Positions 61,076-64,000 of a stretch of 64,000 bases of DNA are shown piece by piece. Each line of letters begins with the position of its first letter. Within the stretch, counting starts at the first letter, position 1. The DNA comes from Fen-999 sp044220545 (GTDB taxonomy: Bacteria; Pseudomonadota; Gammaproteobacteria; Burkholderiales; Rhodocyclaceae), in NCBI GenBank assembly GCA_044220545.1, contig JBGAQX010000007.1, positions 80,225-144,224 on the forward strand. The letters are read 5' to 3'. A program made the translations under genes and the position numbers. The notes beneath the pieces are model-generated. The model was not told the DNA's origin and searched no databases. It saw only the letters and a list, made by a program, of their open reading frames with translations.

Positions 61076-62614
61076 ATGGCCAAAGAGAAGTTGATCATAT
61101 TCGACACCACGCTTCGCGACGGCGAACAAAGTCCGGGCGCTTCCATGACCCAGGAAGAGAAGCTAAGGGTTGCCCGGCAACTGGAGCGCATGCGCGTCGA
61201 CGTTATCGAAGCCGGCTTTGCCGCCGCCTCGCCCGGCGACTTCAATGCCATCAAGACCATTGCCGAGACAATCAAGGATTCCACCGTCTGCTCGCTGGCC
61301 CGCGCCAACGAGAACGACATCCGCCGTGCGGGCGAGGCGATCAAGCCGGCGCGTTCCGGCCGCATTCATACCTTCATCGCCACCAGCCCGATCCACATGG
61401 AGAAGAAGCTGCGCATGACGCCGGACCAGGTGGTCGAGGCGGCGGTCAAGGCGATCGGTATCGCACGGGAATACACCGATGACGTCGAATTCTCCGCCGA
61501 GGACGCCGTGCGCTCGGACCTGGACTTTCTTTGCCGGGTATTCGACGCGGTGATCGCCGCCGGCGCCAAGACCATCAACGTGCCCGATACCGTGGGCTAC
61601 AGCATTCCCTCCGTATGGGGCGAGCGCATCCGCAGCCTGATCGAGCGAGTCGCCAACTCCGACAAGGTCGTCTGGTCGACTCACTGCCATAACGACCTCG
61701 GCATGGCGGTGGCCAACTCCCTTGCCGCCGTGCAGGCGGGAGCGCGCCAGGTCGAGTGCACCATCAACGGCCTTGGCGAACGCGCCGGCAACGCCTCCCT
61801 CGAAGAGGTGGTGATGGCGGTCAAGACGCGCAGCGACCTATTCAACGTCGAGACGCGCATCGATACCACGCAGATCGTGCCGGCCTCCCGTCTTGTCTCG
61901 CAGATCACCGGCTATCCGGTGCAGCCGAACAAGGCCATCGTCGGCGCCAATGCCTTCGCGCACGAGTCGGGCATCCACCAGGATGGCGTGCTCAAGCATC
62001 GCGAGACCTACGAGATCATGCGGGCGCAGGATGTTGGTTGGGCGCAGAACAAACTGGTGCTGGGCAAGCATTCTGGCCGCAATGCCTTCAAGAGCCGATT
62101 GCAGGAGCTTGGCATCACGGTGTCCAGCGAGGAGGCGATCAACGCCGGCTTTGCCCGCTTCAAGGATCTGGCGGACAAGAAGCACGAGATCTACGACGAG
62201 GATCTCCAGGCGTTGATGTCAGACGAGGGTTTGCCGCCTGCGCACGAGCATTTCAAACTGGTTGCGTTCAAGTTCCACTCCGAGACCGGCGAGATACCTC
62301 ACGCCGAGCTGACCCTGTCAGTGGGTGGTACGGAGAAGCATGCGGAATCCGATGGTGGCGGGCCGGTTGATGCCGCCTTCAAGGCCATTGAAGAAGTTGT
62401 GGCCAGCCGATCGGAGTTGCTTCTCTATTCGGTCAATGCGATCACCACCGGTACCGATGCCCAGGGAGAAGTGACCGTCCGACTGGCCAATGGCGGGCGC
62501 ATCGTCAATGGCCAAGGTGCGGATACCGATATCGTCGTCGCCTCCGCCAAGGCTTACCTGAATGCCCTGAACCGGTTGTTTCAGGGCAACGAACGGCTCA
62601 ATCCGCAGCTCTAG
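61076..62614 (+). CDS. leuA: 2-isopropylmalate synthase
   Basis: 512 residues. The HMGL-like TIM barrel opens with FDTTLRDGEQSPGASM, metal ligands lie in STHCHNDLGMAVANS, and the C-terminal LeuA allosteric domain (about 390-505) binds leucine. It condenses acetyl-CoA with 2-oxoisovalerate. The ATG at 61076 is preferred over TTG at 61064 because GGGGAAGG lies just before it. It ends 4 bases before the convergent DUF2069 gene. Confidence 0.97.
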   Translation: MAKEKLIIFDTTLRDGEQSPGASMTQEEKLRVARQLERMRVDVIEAGFAAASPGDFNAIKTIAETIKDSTVCSLARANENDIRRAGEAIKPARSGRIHTFIATSPIHMEKKLRMTPDQVVEAAVKAIGIAREYTDDVEFSAEDAVRSDLDFLCRVFDAVIAAGAKTINVPDTVGYSIPSVWGERIRSLIERVANSDKVVWSTHCHNDLGMAVANSLAAVQAGARQVECTINGLGERAGNASLEEVVMAVKTRSDLFNVETRIDTTQIVPASRLVSQITGYPVQPNKAIVGANAFAHESGIHQDGVLKHRETYEIMRAQDVGWAQNKLVLGKHSGRNAFKSRLQELGITVSSEEAINAGFARFKDLADKKHEIYDEDLQALMSDEGLPPAHEHFKLVAFKFHSETGEIPHAELTLSVGGTEKHAESDGGGPVDAAFKAIEEVVASRSELLLYSVNAITTGTDAQGEVTVRLANGGRIVNGQGADTDIVVASAKAYLNALNRLFQGNERLNPQL

Positions 62615-62618
62615 GGCG

Positions 62619-63002
62619 TTACGCGCCCGGCTGGCCGGTCGGCCTCGGTCGTGTCAGCCGGGCATAGGCGACCGTCCCGGCAAAGAACAGCGTTGCCAGT
62701 ACGAGTTCGATTGCCGCCAGATCCGCGGCCGTCCCGCGCTCGGACATTATCCGGGCGCTGCCCTCCGCCACGTAGAGCAGGATGAGCAGCGATGCCCATT
62801 GATGGGTGTAGCGTTTGCCGCGGACGATACCAAACAGGGGTGCCAGCAGCGGCAGCGTCTTCAGCACCAACCACGAGCCGCCCGGTCGCAAGGGTGCCAG
62901 CCAAAGTTCCCAAGCCAGGCAGAGAGCAATCAGGCCGATCAGGCTGAGCGCTGCCAGCAAGTTGAATCGCGCGGCCGCAGGATGACTGGGCGGGGTGGTC
63001 AA
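62619..63002 (-). CDS. DUF2069-family membrane protein
   Basis: 127 residues with about four membrane helices. The family pattern of small inner-membrane proteins is recognisable (KTLPLLAPLFGIVRGKRYTHQWASLLILLYVAEG). Its function is unknown. It is divergent from the YihY/BrkB gene with 32 bases between the starts, so their promoters must overlap. Confidence 0.85.
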   Translation of the reverse strand: MTTPPSHPAAARFNLLAALSLIGLIALCLAWELWLAPLRPGGSWLVLKTLPLLAPLFGIVRGKRYTHQWASLLILLYVAEGSARIMSERGTAADLAAIELVLATLFFAGTVAYARLTRPRPTGQPGA

Positions 63003-63034
63003 GTGGGGGCTCCGGTAGAATCGCGCCGGATTAT

Positions 63035-63886
63035 ATGCCGCTGCTCGCCCCCTTCAGCCTCGCTGTCCGAGTCATCCACCGCTTTCGTGCCGAACGCCTG
63101 GCGCAGACGATAGGCGCGCTGTCCTTCGCCACCCTGCTGGGCCTGGTGCCCATGATCGTCGTCGCGGCCTCGCTGATCGATCACCTGCCGTTTGCCGCCG
63201 ATGTCGGTCCGGCGCTGGAGAAGTTCCTGCTGGCCAATCTGCTGCCCGACAAGGCCGGGGCCGTGATCGCCAAGTATGTCGGTCAGTTCGCCAACCGGGC
63301 GGAAAGGGTAACCTTGATTGGCACTCTGGCGCTTGCCGCCAGCGCCATCGTGCAGATGCTGACCATCGAGCATGCCTTCAACGCCATCTGGCGGATCAAG
63401 GCACCGAGATCCTGGCTGCGGCGCGTGGCGATTCACGTGCTGACCCTGCTGCTGGGGCCCTTGATTTTCGGCGTCAGCCTGGCGGCGACCACCTACCTTG
63501 CCAGCGTGTCCCTGGGGTTGGTGGCCGAGGCGCAATGGCTGACCACCCTGGTCCTCCGGCTGCTTTCCTTCGCCTTCATGGCCGGCCTGTTTGCGTTGCT
63601 GTATTGGGGAGTACCGAACCGGGCGGTGGGCCGCTGGCATGCCGTGATCGGTGGCTTGCTGGCGGCTGGGGCCTTTCTGGCCATGCAAAGGCTCTTTGGC
63701 CTGTACATCGTCAAGTTTCCCACGTATACGTTGATCTACGGCGCCTTTGCGGCGATACCCACCTTCCTGATCTGGTTGTATGCATCGTGGACCGTCATTC
63801 TGGTCGGCGCTTTGGTGACCGCCGAGTTGCCTCGCGCCGCGAAGCCCAAGTCATCCGGTTCTAGCAGGGCGAGTAGTCGCGCTTGA
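63035..63886 (+). CDS. YihY/virulence factor BrkB-family membrane protein
   Basis: 283 residues with six hydrophobic helices. Typical family segments are TIGALSFATLLGLVPMIVV near the N terminus, ALLYWGVPNR and YGAFAAIPTFLIWLYASWTVILVGALVTAELPR near the C terminus. The family was once named RNase BN, which is not its activity; its role is unknown. The last residues overlap the end of the minus-strand gene that follows. Confidence 0.88.
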   Translation: MPLLAPFSLAVRVIHRFRAERLAQTIGALSFATLLGLVPMIVVAASLIDHLPFAADVGPALEKFLLANLLPDKAGAVIAKYVGQFANRAERVTLIGTLALAASAIVQMLTIEHAFNAIWRIKAPRSWLRRVAIHVLTLLLGPLIFGVSLAATTYLASVSLGLVAEAQWLTTLVLRLLSFAFMAGLFALLYWGVPNRAVGRWHAVIGGLLAAGAFLAMQRLFGLYIVKFPTYTLIYGAFAAIPTFLIWLYASWTVILVGALVTAELPRAAKPKSSGSSRASSRA

Positions 63887-64000
63887 AAGTGAACATCTCC
63901 ACCCGGGCCGTTTGCAAGGCGAGCCGTTGCACCTCGCATTGCGCCAGCCGCAGCTTTCCCGCTTCCTCGCCGATCAGTGTGAAGCGATTGCCGACCAATT
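63861..64000 (-). CDS. 3' end of an unidentified gene (start outside window)
   Basis: An open frame of 46 codons runs from the window edge to a TAG at 63863-63861. The C-terminal sequence contains GNRFTLIGEEAGKLRLAQCEV and ends KRDYSPC. It is charged and soluble. Codon use fits the genome, and the ending overlaps the BrkB gene by 26 bases, as elsewhere here. Too little is visible to name it. Confidence 0.5.
   Translation of the reverse strand, partial: LVGNRFTLIGEEAGKLRLAQCEVQRLALQTARVEMFTFKRDYSPC

Overview
The window is dense, GC-rich bacterial chromosome with GTG/TTG/ATG starts, many 1-4 nt gene overlaps and almost no non-coding DNA; no gene-free stretch exceeds about 200 bases. The gene families (TfpX/TfpZ pilin accessory protein, DUF3106, DUF3619, DUF2069, the holC-valS neighbourhood, ilvIHC-pssA-leuA) point to a betaproteobacterium. 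The sulfur genes point to a chemolithotrophic, probably facultatively anaerobic sulfur oxidiser of the Sulfuritalea/Sulfuricella/Thiobacillus kind; the genus is inference.

Region 1 (1-11.4 kb): a signalling and type IV pilus block. It holds a class III nucleotide cyclase (cut by the window edge), a class II cyclic-nucleotide phosphodiesterase, a cNMP-binding/rhodanese fusion, a GAF-bearing PilB/GspE ATPase and a GAF/HD-GYP protein. A pilin behind a textbook sigma-54 promoter, a TfpX/TfpZ accessory protein and a 1023-residue membrane/spermidine-synthase fusion follow.

Region 2 (11.5-15.9 kb, minus strand): sixA, a CYTH protein and a MacAB-type efflux system.

Region 3 (16-22.1 kb, minus strand): soxYZ, an ECF sigma factor, an anti-sigma factor with a transmembrane helix and a DsrE-like C-terminal domain, and soxAXB; moaC lies upstream. 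soxCD is not in the window. The same ECF-type promoter (GGAATAA-N15-CGTCTA) stands before soxY and before the sigma gene, so the sigma/anti-sigma pair probably controls the whole sox set. This is the most unusual system here.

Region 4 (22.2-38 kb): bepA, then sat-aprBA behind a perfect FNR-type palindrome, a YkgJ/CbbQ-like/CbbO-like trio and a methyltransferase. The minus-strand operon qmoA-qmoB-hdrC-hdrB, with no qmoC, ends in a strong terminator. Together these give AMP-dependent sulfite oxidation to sulfate with ATP formation.

Region 5 (38-47.3 kb): a YfcE-like phosphodiesterase and a small conserved protein, then soeABC (direct cytoplasmic sulfite oxidation), tusA, dsrE2, a FadL-type outer-membrane channel and a secreted DUF302-like protein. 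With region 4 this gives two parallel routes from sulfite to sulfate plus sulfane-sulfur carriers.

Region 6 (47.3-64 kb): housekeeping genes. These are valS, a small hypothetical, holC and pepA; lptFG; an RDD/DUF3106/DUF3619/ECF-sigma operon whose sigma gene seems to start at CTG; ilvI-ilvH-ilvC, pssA and leuA; a DUF2069 protein; a YihY/BrkB membrane protein; and the 3' end of an unidentified minus-strand gene. No rRNA, tRNA, CRISPR array, transposase or prophage gene was seen.
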